From positions 62,001 through 126,000 of the forward strand of contig NZ_JGYS01000006.1 in NCBI RefSeq assembly GCF_000741175.1: DNA of 64,000 nucleotides, written 5' to 3'. Positions 10,301 to 19,900 of this stretch are shown here, in pieces. The notes under the pieces were generated by a model. The model did no database searches. It had not been told where the DNA came from and saw nothing but the letters and a program-made list of their open reading frames with translations. Every line of letters begins with the position of its first letter. Within the stretch, counting starts at the first letter, position 1. The stretch comes from Bifidobacterium callitrichos DSM 23973 (GTDB lineage: Bacteria > Actinomycetota > Actinomycetes > Actinomycetales > Bifidobacteriaceae). The position numbers were made by a program, and so were the translations under genes.

Positions 10301-10980
10301 CCGGCAGGAACAAGTCGATGGGCAGCTTCCTGCGCCACGTACGCATCGTCGGCATCCGTGAGGTCGCCGGAGCGCAGGCCACCGATGTGATCTTCTCGAT
10401 GTGCTATGCGAAGACCGCGTATGGCAAGCTGCTCCAGCAGTTCGGCGCCATTGAGGAGCCGGGCGGCAGGAACCTGCTGCTCGACGCGCTGGCCCTCGCC
10501 GATCGCAATGTCGACATCGTCTGCGCGTTCACCTCGGACGAGATGCTCGACGAGCGCATCCACTCGGCCGGTCCGCAGCTGCTCAAGACCATGCTCAAAT
10601 GGGCCGAGCAGCTCACCGACGACAACGTGCGCCCGAGCGAGACCCAGAGCGGCAACAACACGCTGTTCAACGATCTGGCCGATCGCATCCGCTCGCGTGG
10701 TCTCAAGGTGGCCATCGACTACGGCTTCGACAAGGGCCTCAAGATCCCGATGGTCGTGGGGCTGAAGGACCAGCCGTATGCGCTGGCCGTGCTGACCGAC
10801 GACGCCGGATACATGTCCATCCAGTCCACGAGGGAGCGTCACCGCATGCTCGCGGCCGACCTCATGACCCTCGGCTGGTCGGTTACCACCGTGTGGAGCG
10901 TCGGCGCGTTCGTCAACCCGGAGAAGGAAGTCGATCGCATCGTCGCCAAGCTCGGCGAGATCTACCGGGAGATCAAGTGA
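7381..10980 (+). CDS. Degenerate SF1-helicase/nuclease-like protein (probable pseudo-enzyme)
   Basis: 1199 residues. The layout follows the large DUF4011-type SF1 helicases with a C-terminal MTES_1575-like endonuclease fold, but the active motifs are changed. Where Walker A is expected the protein reads GALGRDTA (283-290), with Thr289 for Lys. The Walker B position reads VDACAH (822-827), with Ala824 for Glu. The FGPLNREGG...AITRAR block is FGAIEEPGG...ALALAD (from 1021), losing its arginines. In the C-terminal nuclease fold the usual ID and ECDG become IP (1122-1123) and LTDD (1138-1141), while GWSVTTVWS is kept. The frame is open throughout, so loss of activity with a retained fold is inferred. 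It may serve as a scaffold for the FHA protein. Family assignment is by remembered motifs, not a search. Confidence 0.7.
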   Translation: MSTQLTLDRLQEWHDKYRASLVPSPLENINQLAAQLDLTHAHPSGIAQLFASGHVTLESLFRDNGMLRAAERRLGRVLDDRAAKKRVSGVAELSLVVGVATWKGNALPVLLYPVSAEASNTLGHSSITFTGNVALNASFVSVMHSIGVDLDEDYLFDGSHYASGTPETSAVFAAITSQIKSRIADFSIERHIILGCFMEPAAQILTETQHIIDDLGDGPSGNTLLDAIAGDEDAAKTLRNAAIPEYSPFDADPHTEYEIGDVDNTVRYAAQLAASGHSISVDGALGRDTAEQAAAIASRCVMNGRSVLYVPGVAEQKRRFTQVIRSNEMQGMLLDIADENANASIDRQLITAVGFQEGVATQHFDQLADELVGVRSRLTRYLGDLHGVSDKWGVSAYQTIQNLAAISIAPTHPATRVRLTEAAARGISGHLDEWTAKLQRAGEVGEYTIGPDDTAWYKASLTSEKDAVATYQRVMDLLQKVLPAVREHVASTVQTCGFPVPETARDWGLQIIVLKNLRRVLDVFQPEIFERDVDSMIEATKSKADRKAEGTTMGFWERRRHAREAKSLLRVGAQVEDMHAALVVVKKQAEQWHSLVPHGGWPVLPPKLDQMIAAQETMAQDMVALDAVLSTTPAGGELETRNFNDVETRLKALLDDRKALDTLPERCRLENEFQSAGLNDLVADFTNRHISGEAVGAELQLAWWTTVFEDIVRSSPIISNQDGSVLANATERFEQVDVEHVRSVGPMVAQESMRRLCDMLFARTQEANLLHTQLAGRGHVTLDHIRRDHPAILAAAKPILMATPDTLASLTHPHLLADVAIVDACAHIPAIQLLSVLVRVKQVVVIAHRGTVTCPSLKQLIDMLPAVEVGSHPVRRAPRLTAFLETEGYGAVRYDVTTEGAVGRVAYHKVEASGTPVFASGLVESSQTEIDEVVRLITERAASFTIVPAGYMLTVVTMTEGFRVRLGSELKALAGRNKSMGSFLRHVRIVGIREVAGAQATDVIFSMCYAKTAYGKLLQQFGAIEEPGGRNLLLDALALADRNVDIVCAFTSDEMLDERIHSAGPQLLKTMLKWAEQLTDDNVRPSETQSGNNTLFNDLADRIRSRGLKVAIDYGFDKGLKIPMVVGLKDQPYALAVLTDDAGYMSIQSTRERHRMLAADLMTLGWSVTTVWSVGAFVNPEKEVDRIVAKLGEIYREIK

Positions 10981-11180
10981 TGGCCGAGTATTCCGCGCAA
11001 CGTCGCACACCGCGCAAGCACAGGCGCGTCGTGCGGGAGGGCACCGAGCGCTTCGACGCCGACGGCGTCAAGCTGGAGCCCTCGGACATGATGACCGAGG
11101 GCCAGCGTGACGCCGATGACGACAAGCGGATCCTCGGGGAGCTGCCGCCTCACTGGGCGGTGTTCAACACCAACCAGTGA
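10980..11180 (+). CDS. Small charged protein overlapping the pseudo-helicase
   Basis: 66 residues; its ATG overlaps the stop of the preceding gene by one base (TGATG), implying translational coupling. The N-terminal part is strongly basic (RRTPRKHRRVVREG), the middle acidic, and it ends GELPPHWAVFNTNQ. No family is recognised. Context suggests it works with the FHA and pseudo-helicase proteins. Confidence 0.75.
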   Translation: MAEYSAQRRTPRKHRRVVREGTERFDADGVKLEPSDMMTEGQRDADDDKRILGELPPHWAVFNTNQ

Positions 11181-11209
11181 GGCGGCAGTGAGGCTCGTCT
11201 TTCGCTGCT

Positions 11210-11878
11210 TCACTGCTCCACCGCGACGATGGCACCGGCCTCGGCCGATTCCATGATGCGCAGCGCCGCATCCGGTTCCACCGCCACCTCGATCGTCGTG
11301 ACGCCGGAATCCTCGGTGACGGCCCGTCCCATTACCAGCGCCTGATTCGTCAGCGTGCACAGTTCCGGCTGATCATCGGATCCATGCGGATCGAGGGTGT
11401 CCGACTGTCCGACGGCACAACCGACCGCGGACACCAATGAGACCACGTCTCCCGGCAGCAGCATCGACACGTCATTGGAGACCTCCACCTCAAGGGCGCT
11501 GCGGCCTCGGGGAATCACCGGGGCGTCGCGGACAAGCGGGGCATACAGCGGCTGATTGGTGCCGATATCTACCTGAGCGACCAGACCGACCGCATCGTCG
11601 GTCCTCGTCATCGCATCGGCGAAGGCCTGGGACGCGGGCACTTCGAGTATGGTCACGTCCTTGCGGCCGATGACGCTGCCGCGTTCGATCGAGCGGGACG
11701 CCACGACCACGGAGACGGTGGCGGTGACGGCCTTGAACGCGGACAGCGTGACGAACACGGCAAGCCCGACGCACAGCGCCGCGGCGAGCCGCACCAGACG
11801 CACGCGAATGCGGCGTCCGTACAGAGTGGGGCGCATAAGCCGCGCCCAGGGCGGGGTGTTCTTCGTCATACCCGCCAT
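11210..11878 (-). CDS. SAF-domain membrane-anchored protein (CpaB-like)
   Basis: 222 residues. A basic N-terminus is followed by one hydrophobic helix (about 27-49), then a SAF domain (about 55-120, with VVVASRSIERGSVIGRKDV and a later LEVEVSNDVSMLLPGDVVSLV block). Such domains occur in CpaB/RcpC pilus-assembly proteins and in flagellar FlgA. No other pilus genes are present here, so a pilus role is not supported. It points the same way as the FmdB-like gene lying upstream of it. Confidence 0.75.
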   Translation of the reverse strand: MAGMTKNTPPWARLMRPTLYGRRIRVRLVRLAAALCVGLAVFVTLSAFKAVTATVSVVVASRSIERGSVIGRKDVTILEVPASQAFADAMTRTDDAVGLVAQVDIGTNQPLYAPLVRDAPVIPRGRSALEVEVSNDVSMLLPGDVVSLVSAVGCAVGQSDTLDPHGSDDQPELCTLTNQALVMGRAVTEDSGVTTIEVAVEPDAALRIMESAEAGAIVAVEQ

Positions 11879-11957
11879 CGTCCGAGCGGCGCCGACTCCC
11901 CGTCAAGCCGAACGGACGATGTGGACGGAACCCCTCGGAGTCTTCACATAAGGCTGA

Positions 11958-12143
11958 TCACTTCTTGCCCGAGTCGGTGCGGTAGAAGCCGCTGCCCTTG
12001 AACTCGATCGGCACGGCGGAGAAGACCTTGCGCACCTGCTCCTCATGGCATTGAGGGCACACGGTGATCGGTGCGTCATCGAACGACTGGTGCTCGGTGA
12101 AATCGTATCCGCAGTTCTTGCAACGGTAATGATAGGTAGGCAA
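11958..12143 (-). CDS. FmdB-family zinc-ribbon protein
   Basis: 61 residues beginning LPTYHYRCKNCGYDF, with a second Cys pair CPQCHE: the FmdB zinc-ribbon pattern. The start is a TTG at 12143, chosen because AGGAGG lies six bases upstream and family members begin MPTYxYRC. Function of the family is unsettled; it is commonly annotated as a putative regulatory zinc ribbon. Confidence 0.85.
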   Translation of the reverse strand: MPTYHYRCKNCGYDFTEHQSFDDAPITVCPQCHEEQVRKVFSAVPIEFKGSGFYRTDSGKK

Positions 12144-12264
12144 CGTGATCCTCCTGAATAACTGAAATAGCAGCGTCTGGCATGACGGCGCGGATGGCGT
12201 CCGTCGCGTGCGATGGCAACCGTACATATCCTAATCGCCGTCCGGACGCGTCGTGTTGTGGTGT

Positions 12265-12889
12265 TCAATCGAACAGCATGATCCCGCCCGGAGTGAGCGC
12301 TCCGTCCACCGGCAGATCATGCGCCTCGCGCGGCAGCGGATCCGCGTCGAGGGCGCGCACCTCCCAATCCCAGCACACCGCAAGCACAGGGCAACCGGGG
12401 GAGCGGTATCCGAGCGCCCGGTCGTACCAGCCTCCGCCGCGGCCCAGCCGGGTGCCGGAACGATCCACCGCCAGCGCCGGCACCAGCACCAGCGAGGCGT
12501 CTTCCAACGACTGCGGCGGCAGCGTCTCCCCTTCGGGCTCGTCGGGGCGATGATGCGCCGGCGAACCCGGCGCGTCCATACGGGCGAGCAGCCCGGTGGC
12601 GGCGAGCTCGCCCCAGCCTCACGTCGAGCCCCGCGCCCAGTCGCGGCACGAGCACGCGGTATCCGGCTGCGAGCAGCGCGTCGAGCAGCGGCCTCGTCTC
12701 GATCTCCGACCCCATCGACACGTATGCGGCCACCGTCACGCGTGTATCCGGCCCCGCAGGTGCCGGCAGCGGCAGCCGATCGGCCAGTGCGGCGAGCCGT
12801 TCGCCCGCCGTCATGCGTGCGGCGGGATCCACCAGCTTGCGACGTGCGATCGCCTCGCGACGCAACGTCCGTTTGCTCTCCTCATTCAT
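12265..12889 (-). pseudogene. 5-formyltetrahydrofolate cyclo-ligase, single-base frameshift
   Basis: Folate enzyme that converts 5-formyl-THF to 5,10-methenyl-THF. The N-terminal half reads from ATG 12889 (MNEESKRTLRREAIARRK, then TRVTVAAYVSMGSEI and YRVLVPRLG). The C-terminal half, with the ATP-site GRGGGWYDRAL and the end VDGALTPGGIMLFD, is in another frame. The junction is near 12619: removing one base turns the minus-strand reading into DVGWGEL and rejoins the frames. Both halves are otherwise well conserved, so a recent mutation or a sequencing error is more likely than an old pseudogene. Confidence 0.85.
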
Positions 12890-12981
12890 GCGTCACAACA
12901 TACGCATCCGTCGTTGCCCATCGATGTCGGAACGCGCGTCACTGAACGTGCGCTACCCCCGTGCGGTGGCACAATGGATCC

Positions 12982-13653
12982 GTGTCAGTATTCCAAACGC
13001 TCCGTGAAGTCTTCGCCCCGGAGGACCCGCACGCGATCCGCACCCCGATCATGCTCAGCGCACCGATGGGAGCGGTGCCGATCACGCTGCGCACGATGAG
13101 CCAGGACGATGCGGACGCATGGAACGAGGTGCGCTGGAGCAACGACGGCTGGCTGCGACCATGGGAATCGGGTGACCCGATGCATGGCCCGGGCATCACC
13201 TTCAACCAGTGGATAGCGGGCCAGCGGCGCAACGAGCAGCGCGGCGTCGGCATCGTATTCCTCATCGAGCTCAACATGCGCGTCGTCGGGCAGATCTCCC
13301 TCGGCGCCATCAACTACGGGGCGATGCGCACCGGCGTCGTCGGCTACTGGGTGTCGCAGGATCACGCGGGCCGCGGGATCGCCCCCACCGCGCTCGCGAT
13401 GCTGGCCGACTGGGCGCTCGCCGACCCCACCGGGCCGCGTCTGCACCGTCTGGAGATTGCGATCCTGCCGGAGAACGAACGGTCGCTCGCCGTCGTGCGC
13501 AAGGTCGGCGCCCGGCATGAGGGATTGCGGCCGAACTACATGTACGTGGCCGGACGGTGGCGCACGCATGAGACGTTCTGTCTGCTGGCCGAGGATGTGG
13601 GTGAGGGGTTCGCCGCGCGACTGGTCTCTCGCCTCTCCCGCAAAGCGGCCTGA
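12982..13653 (+). CDS. GNAT-family N-acetyltransferase (RimJ-like)
   Basis: About 223 residues. Acetyl-CoA binding is suggested by GVVGYWVSQDHAGRGIAPTAL, the GNAT motif A with Q/RxxGxG/A form, and by LHRLEIAILPENERSLAVVRKVG, typical of RimJ/RimL N-terminal acetyltransferases. The GTG at 12982 is chosen: a CACAAT box ends seven bases before it, consistent with a leaderless transcript; an in-frame GTG at 12961 is possible. Target (ribosomal protein, small molecule) is unknown. Confidence 0.82.
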   Translation: MSVFQTLREVFAPEDPHAIRTPIMLSAPMGAVPITLRTMSQDDADAWNEVRWSNDGWLRPWESGDPMHGPGITFNQWIAGQRRNEQRGVGIVFLIELNMRVVGQISLGAINYGAMRTGVVGYWVSQDHAGRGIAPTALAMLADWALADPTGPRLHRLEIAILPENERSLAVVRKVGARHEGLRPNYMYVAGRWRTHETFCLLAEDVGEGFAARLVSRLSRKAA

Positions 13654-13838
13654 TTCGTCCCTGATTCGTCCGATGGTGGTCGGATAATGGACAAGTTTGG
13701 GTGGATTTGGTGATGATCGTGTGATGTCCGTTCGGCGGGGCCGAGGATTCGATGCGAGGCGAGTCGCGGCGTCGCGTCGACCGACACGCCGAATTTCAAT
13801 CTGGTGAATGTGACGGGCGTCTCCTATTGTATGTGCAT

Positions 13839-15335
13839 ATGGGTTACGAGCAGTTGAGCACCGTCATCGTGCTGATCATCGTACTCATAGGAGTCGTGGT
13901 CTGGCTGCCCATTCGTACGTCCAACAGCATGCGGCACGTGGAGGAACACCGGGATGATCGGTATTCGACGTCGCTGCATCTGGTCGACGAGCACAGCGGG
14001 ACTCGATTCAGTGACGACACGACCTTTGCGAAAGGGGTACAGATGCAGCCGAGTGAGAGGCGCGCGAGCAAGCTCACCCCGGAACGTATAGCCGAGGTGC
14101 GGCGCTTGCGTCATGCCGCTGTCCGTCGTCGTCAGATGATCGTAGCCGCGTTGCTGGTGATCACCGTTGTCGTGCTGGTGCTCGCCATCACGCTGCATTT
14201 CAGCACGCTGTTCGCATTGATTCCCGCCGCCCTGACCGCCGTTGTGCTGGCGTTGGGCGCGCATGCCGCAAGTCAGGCCCGCGCATGGGAGCGCAAGGTG
14301 GCCGAGGCGAAGGCCCGGGAACGCAAGTCGAAGGCCGCGCGCGCCAAGGCTCGGAAGGCGGCTCAGGCGCAGGCGGCTCAGGCGCAGGCGGCTCAGGTCG
14401 GGTCGTCGCCGAGGGGCGAGTCCGCGGGCGATGCCGCCCCGACCGACGAGATGACCAGCCTCGAGATCCGCAGGGCGTTGCGTCAGGCGCAGATCGAGCA
14501 GAAGCGCGCGCTTGCCGAACGCGCCCGCAAGATCGCCGAGGCGCAGGCGCGTGTGGAGGCCGAGCAGGCCCGTCTGGCCGCGGCGCAGGCCGAGGCCGAG
14601 GCCCGCGCGGCCGCGCAGGCTCAGGCTGTTGCGCAGGCTCAGGCCGCTCAGGTTGCGCAGGCCGCCCAGGACCAGCAGACGTCCGCCGCGCCGACTGCAT
14701 CGCCGGAATCCTCCGCCCCGCATACGCAGTCCGCGCCCAATGTCGGTGCTCCCGTCATGGTCGCACCTCAGCAGGCGGTCTCCGGTGCCACCGGCTCCCC
14801 GGTCGTCTCGAAGAACACGTCGAAGACGAAGGATGCGGCTGCCTCGCAGTCGGATGCCTCCGACCACACCACCGAACTTGCCGAGGTGCATCCCGCCCGT
14901 GCGCTGGACGCCTATGACATGGCCACGAGTCAGGACCTCATCTCCTTCTCGCTGGGCGAGGCACGTAACGTCGAGGCCGAGCCGGTGGCTCCGGAGAGCC
15001 GCGAGATCAAGTCGATGCGCCAGGTCGCCAAGGCCGAGCCGGTCGACGCCGAGCGCGAGCGCGAGCTCGCCGAGGAGGCCAAGGTCGAGACCGCGCCGGC
15101 GCAGCAGGCCGATGCCCATGTTAAGCATGAGGGCCAGCAGCCGGCCGAGGAGACTCAGTCGGCCGAGCCGGTCGCCGAGACGAACGGTGTCGGCGCGACC
15201 GAGTCCGATGCCGGCATGAGCGATGTCGAGGCGTTCCACGAGTCCGAGGAGCAGGCGAAGGTCGCGGTGCCCGCGGCCACCTCCGATTCGCTGGGCAACA
15301 ACCTCGCCGCCATCCTCGCGCGTCGTGGAGCGTGA
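13839..15335 (+). CDS. Ala/Glu-rich coiled-coil membrane protein
   Basis: 498 residues, unknown function. A hydrophobic helix lies at about 7-25 and a hydrophobic pair at about 98-140. A long Ala/Arg/Gln segment with heptad character (ARERKSKAARAKARKAAQ and following, to about 285) is followed by an acidic, low-complexity tail ending NNLAAILARRGA. The ATG at 13839 is chosen; TATTGT just upstream could serve a leaderless start. It is the last gene before CIRCE-groS and reads in the same direction. Confidence 0.75.
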   Translation: MGYEQLSTVIVLIIVLIGVVVWLPIRTSNSMRHVEEHRDDRYSTSLHLVDEHSGTRFSDDTTFAKGVQMQPSERRASKLTPERIAEVRRLRHAAVRRRQMIVAALLVITVVVLVLAITLHFSTLFALIPAALTAVVLALGAHAASQARAWERKVAEAKARERKSKAARAKARKAAQAQAAQAQAAQVGSSPRGESAGDAAPTDEMTSLEIRRALRQAQIEQKRALAERARKIAEAQARVEAEQARLAAAQAEAEARAAAQAQAVAQAQAAQVAQAAQDQQTSAAPTASPESSAPHTQSAPNVGAPVMVAPQQAVSGATGSPVVSKNTSKTKDAAASQSDASDHTTELAEVHPARALDAYDMATSQDLISFSLGEARNVEAEPVAPESREIKSMRQVAKAEPVDAERERELAEEAKVETAPAQQADAHVKHEGQQPAEETQSAEPVAETNGVGATESDAGMSDVEAFHESEEQAKVAVPAATSDSLGNNLAAILARRGA

Positions 15336-15386
15336 GCCGGCGTCGGTGAACCGGCTGGACCGGTCGCGATCTTTTCTCTCACAGCG

Positions 15387-15413
15387 TTAGCACTCGAGTT
15401 GGCAGAGTGCTAA
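15387..15413 (+). promoter_or_regulatory. CIRCE operator of HrcA
   Basis: Perfect match to TTAGCACTC-N9-GAGTGCTAA. It lies 111 bases before groS, marking heat-shock control by the HrcA repressor. Confidence 0.97.
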
Positions 15414-15524
15414 AAAGCGCGCTACCATGTGAACCAGTGCTTGGGATCGCGCAAGTGATCGTCAGCCTCTTGGGCAGTCCTGGCGCAGAGACATCGAACT
15501 ACGAGAAATACGAGGTGACCCACA

Positions 15525-15818
15525 GTGTCGATTAAGCTCACACCGCTGGAAGACAAGATCATCGTCAAGCAGGCCGAGGCCGAGACCCAGACCGCGTCCG
15601 GTCTGTACATCCCGGACAACGCCAAGGAGAAGCCGCAGCAGGGCGAAGTCCTGGCCGTCGGCCCGGGCCGTCGTGACGACAAGGGCGAGCGCATCCCGGT
15701 CGACGTCAAGGTCGGCGACAAGGTGCTGTACTCCAAGTACGGCGGCACCGAGGTGCACTACGAGGGTGAGGACTACCTCATCATCGGTGCTCGCGATGTC
15801 CTCGCCATCCTCGGCTGA
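15525..15818 (+). CDS. groS: Co-chaperonin GroES
   Basis: Lid of the GroEL folding chamber. 97 residues with the mobile loop region ([20 protein letters not shown]) and the C-terminal strand [14 protein letters not shown]. The start is GTG at 15525 with GAGGTGAC upstream. Its expression is tied to HrcA by the upstream CIRCE. No groL follows; a terminator closes the gene, the common split arrangement in actinobacteria. Confidence 0.98.
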   Translation: MSIKLTPLEDKIIVKQAEAETQTASGLYIPDNAKEKPQQGEVLAVGPGRRDDKGERIPVDVKVGDKVLYSKYGGTEVHYEGEDYLIIGARDVLAILG

Positions 15819-15840
15819 GATCCAAGCCTCACGGACATAT

Positions 15841-15886
15841 CGGGAAACCCCGTACGCCATCAGCGTACGGGGTTTCCCGTCTTTTC
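15841..15886 (+). terminator. Terminator of groS
   Basis: Perfect 16-bp stem CGGGAAACCCCGTACG (15841-15856) with 15864-15879, seven-base loop, then TCTTTT. Confidence 0.95.
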
Positions 15887-15939
15887 CGCTAGACTGTGCG
15901 CGTAGAGGGAACTCATCACATTCGTTGAAGTGAGGCATC

Positions 15940-16910
15940 ATGGCGATCGCACCCGAGTCCGCAGGCATCGACGAGATCGCGCGTGTCCCCGCCCGCATCG
16001 CCGATGAACTGGAACGGGCGCTGTCGTGCTCCCGTGAGGTCGTCGATCTCGCCGTCACCACGTTCGCGGCCGGCGGACATCTGCTGCTCGAGGACGTGCC
16101 CGGAGTCGGCAAGACCACGCTGGCGCGCGCCCTCGCCCAGGCCGTCGGCGGACAGGTGCGCCGCATCCAGTTCACTCCGGACATGCTGCCCAGCGACCTG
16201 ACCGGCGTGAACGTCTGGTCTCAGGCCGAGAACCGCTTCGTCTTCCATCACGGTCCGCTGTTCGCCAACGTCGTCATCGCCGACGAGATCAATCGCGCGA
16301 ACCCCAAGACCCAATCCGCCATGCTGGAGGCGATGGGTGAGGGCAGCGTCAGCGTCGACGGCGTCTCCTACGACCTGCCCGACCCGTATTTCGTCGTAGC
16401 CACGCAGAACCCGATCGAACTGGAGGCACGTATCCGCTGCCCGAAGCACAGCTGGACCGTTTCATGGCGTGCACGAGCTTCGGATACCCCAGTGCCGAGG
16501 CCGAGTCCCACATGCTCACCGCGGCGGACTGGTCGCACCCGTTGGGCCGCGTCGAGCAGGTCTGCAGCCCGGACATCGCCATCCGCATCCGTAGCGCGGC
16601 GCGGCGCGTCACCATCGCCGAGCCGGTCGCCGACTATATCGTCGCCCTGACTCGTGCCACGCGCGAGCATGACGGCGTGAGGTACGGCGCATCCCCGCGT
16701 GCCAGTCTGTTCCTCGGGGCCATGGCGCGTGCCCGCGCAATGTTCGACGGGCGCTCCTACGTGCTGCCGGACGATGTGCAGCAGCTTGCCGTGCCCGTAC
16801 TCGCGCACCGTCTCGTCCTCGACGATGCAGGCTATGGCAGCGAGACGCTTGCCACGGCCCGTGCGATGATCGCCGAACTCGTGCGTACCGTTCCCGCGCC
16901 CAGGGTGTAG
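15940..16910 (+). pseudogene. MoxR-family AAA+ ATPase, single-base frameshift
   Basis: MoxR ATPases act as chaperone-like partners of DUF58/VWA and transglutaminase proteins. Walker A DVPGVGKTT (52-60), Walker B VVIADEINRA (111-120) and sensor-1 ATQNPIE (154-160) are intact. After Glu162 the frame breaks: one G appears to be missing near 16425-16427. Restoring it gives the family-typical GTYPLPEAQLDRF and joins the downstream frame (SFGYPSAEAE... to 16910). Nothing else is damaged, so a sequencing error or very recent mutation is likely. The next gene starts four bases after the stop. Confidence 0.88.
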
Positions 16911-16914
16911 ACGC

Positions 16915-19900
16915 ATGGCCGGCGCAACGGGGATGTCGACGAAGACGTCGGCAACGAGGTCTCAATCGACGGCGGCGTCCGCAACGGCGTCGGCCTCCGC
17001 GTCGCCGTCACCCCGATTGCGCAGGCACGGGCTGATCCGCCCTGCCCTGCCCATGCTGTGGCTGGTCCTGATCGGCGGCGTCCTGTGCTACATGGGGATG
17101 CTGCTCGACGAACGGACCCTGATGGCGGCTGCCGTCGCGTTGTGCGCCATGACCGTCGTGTCCCTGATCGGCGCGCTCGCGCAATGGCTATGGGGATTCC
17201 CCGCCGGCGAGCGAACCGTCACCGCGCAGTACGAGCGTCTTGATCATCACGGCAATGTGGTCTCTCATGTGATCGGCGAGCTTCCCGACCGGCGCGGTCT
17301 CTACCGCACGCACAGCGTCGTCGTGCGCTGGTACTCGCCGTTCGGCCTGTTCGCCGCAAGCAAGGTGGAAAAGGCGGCGGGAGAGACCCTGATCCTGCCT
17401 GATGACGAACGGTCCGTTCCCGCGGACGCGGCACGGGCGATCGGCAGACGCGTGGCGGGGTTGGCGCAATCCGAACAGATGGGCAGCGTGCGCGGCTATA
17501 CGCCCGGAGATCCGATCAAGCTCATCTCCTGGAAGCACACCGCACGACGCGGCAAGCTGATGACCCGTGAGACCGGCCGGGATGAGCGTGCCACGCTGCT
17601 GCTGGCCGTGAACACGCGCGGTGCCGACGGTCTGGACGCTGAGCGCATGGACAGCGAGGTCGCGGCATTGGTGCCGTTCCTTGCAGGTATGGGACCGGGT
17701 ATGGTGCCGGGTGCCGTGTCCGGTGCCGGCATGCGCGTGGTCGTCACCGACGGCGTCACCTTCCATGAGGGGGAATCCGCGGCAAGACGGTTTCTTGCCG
17801 CCGTATGCGTAGATGGCGATGCTGCTTGCGCGCCCACCGACACCGCTTGTGCGGCAGGGGTCAGTAGATTCGCCCAGAATCAGAGCGGCCCCGTCACGGT
17901 CGTGATCTGCGATGCCAGTGATTCCAAGGGTTTTGAGCATGCGCTGGAATCCACGCCGGTCGCCGATCGGCTGCGGATACTGACCCCCATGCGTCAGGCG
18001 ACGGAACGATTCGCGCAAACGGTCCTCTCCGGCGCCCAGGCGTCCTCATCGACTGCGCAGACGGCACCGCGAACCGTGCAAACGCCGGTTCGGATCGCGC
18101 AGGCATTCGCTCGGATTGGGCGTCTGGCAGACAAGGTGCGCTCGATGGAGGCCGGCCCGATACTGCCGATCGTGATCTGCGCGCTGATGCTGCTCACCGT
18201 CTTCGCCCTCACCCTCAAAGGCCTGAGCGGCCTCGTCTCGCCGAGTGGAGCATGGATCTGGTTCGCGGGCGCGCTGCTGGCCGTCGCATCCATTGAGGCA
18301 AGCATCCCATGGAGCGTATTGCGGGCGCAGCGCACATGGCGCAGCCGCCTCCGTCTCGAGCTGATCCGTATAGGTGCGTACGCGCTGCTGACGGCGCTGG
18401 CCACCGCGATCCTGCTCGTCATCCGTCTGCATGATCTCACCGGCGAATGGCTGTTCAGCCGGGAGCAGGGTATCGGCGGCAGCTGGGCGATGGTCAAATA
18501 CTCAGTCCTCGAAGGATTCAACGAACTGAACCTGCAGCTGCCGCCGCTCAAGGTCAGCATCCTCGGCGACATATTCCTCATCCTCGTCGTGGCCATCTCG
18601 GCCATCGTCATCCGCTGCCTGCTGACCGTCAGAGCCCTTATGCCGGCGATGGGTCTGCTGGCCGTCACGGCGCTCGCCGCCGACTATGCGATCGTTGGAC
18701 ATGTGACGCCATGGTGGCAGATCGCCGTGCTCGTCATGGCGTTCGCGATGGGCGTGTGGGCGCTTCGCCCGCGCCGGATGCGTCCGCCTGCGGCGATCGT
18801 CGCATCCATCGTGGTCGTCGCCATCACCTTGGCCGGCGGACCGAGCGCCGAGACGCTCGCCTATGACGTGCCGTTGTCGATCGGCGAAGGCGGCGGCATG
18901 TTCACGTCGAACACCGTCAGCCCGATGATCGACCTCAAACGCAATATCGCGGCCGGCTCCGACACCACCGTGCTGCGCTACCGCTCCTACCGGCGCATGT
19001 ACCTGCGCATGACCACGCTCGACCAGTTCGACGGCGACACGTGGGGCTACAACAAGAATCTCGCCCTCGACGCGGGACTCTACGGCGCCGGCATCCAGCT
19101 CGGACGGAACGCGTCGGACGATCTGCGCATCGAGCAGCGCCGGGTGAACTCACCGCTGGCCGCATACATGCAGCTGCTCGGCTACTTCGGCTACGACGTG
19201 GCCGGCGTCAGCCAGGACACGCTCGAACGGTTCATGGGGTATGCGCGGGTGCGTGTCGACACGCTCAGATCCCGGTTCCTGCCGATGCCGGGATTGACCA
19301 CCGACGTCGACGGGCTCGGCTCCGACTGGCTCAAGTATCAGGACGGCAGCGTCTACAACCGATCCGGATCCACCTCCTCGGACACCGCGTACACTGCATC
19401 CGGCTCCTATATCGACCCGATCCGCTCGTCCTCCGGGTTCAGTGAGCTCAACGTCATCGATGATACCGTCGCCAAGCTGAACAGCCAGAACGCGAACGAG
19501 GACGCCAATACGCAGCAGTGGATTCAGGCGCGCAGTGCCCTGCCGGGAGCCGGTCTGGGCGAGATCCGGCAGGACAGCGTGCTCATCCACGCCACCATCG
19601 GCTCCGATGGTGTGGTGCGTGGGCCGAACGACTGGGAGCTCGGCAGGGTGAGTACCTACGACATAGTTTGGGGCGCCGATGCGGGCCGGAACGGTCAGGA
19701 CGGGCAGAGCGGTCAGGACGGTCAGGACGGCGACGGCCACACCGTCATCGGCGGCGCCGGCCGTCCCAGTGACATCACCTTCAACTCCACCGTCATCGAA
19801 CAGCTGGGCATCGGCGAGGACGGCGTCATGCTCGGCTTCTCCGACGACGGCAGGAGCGTGACCATCGCCATGCCGATCAAGCAGTTCGACATCGGCACGA

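Noticed and set aside
7147..11010. Long minus-strand frames opposite the FHA and pseudo-helicase genes
   Set aside because: Antisense shadows with GC-biased residue composition, no ribosome sites, and plus-strand genes that join in a coherent operon.
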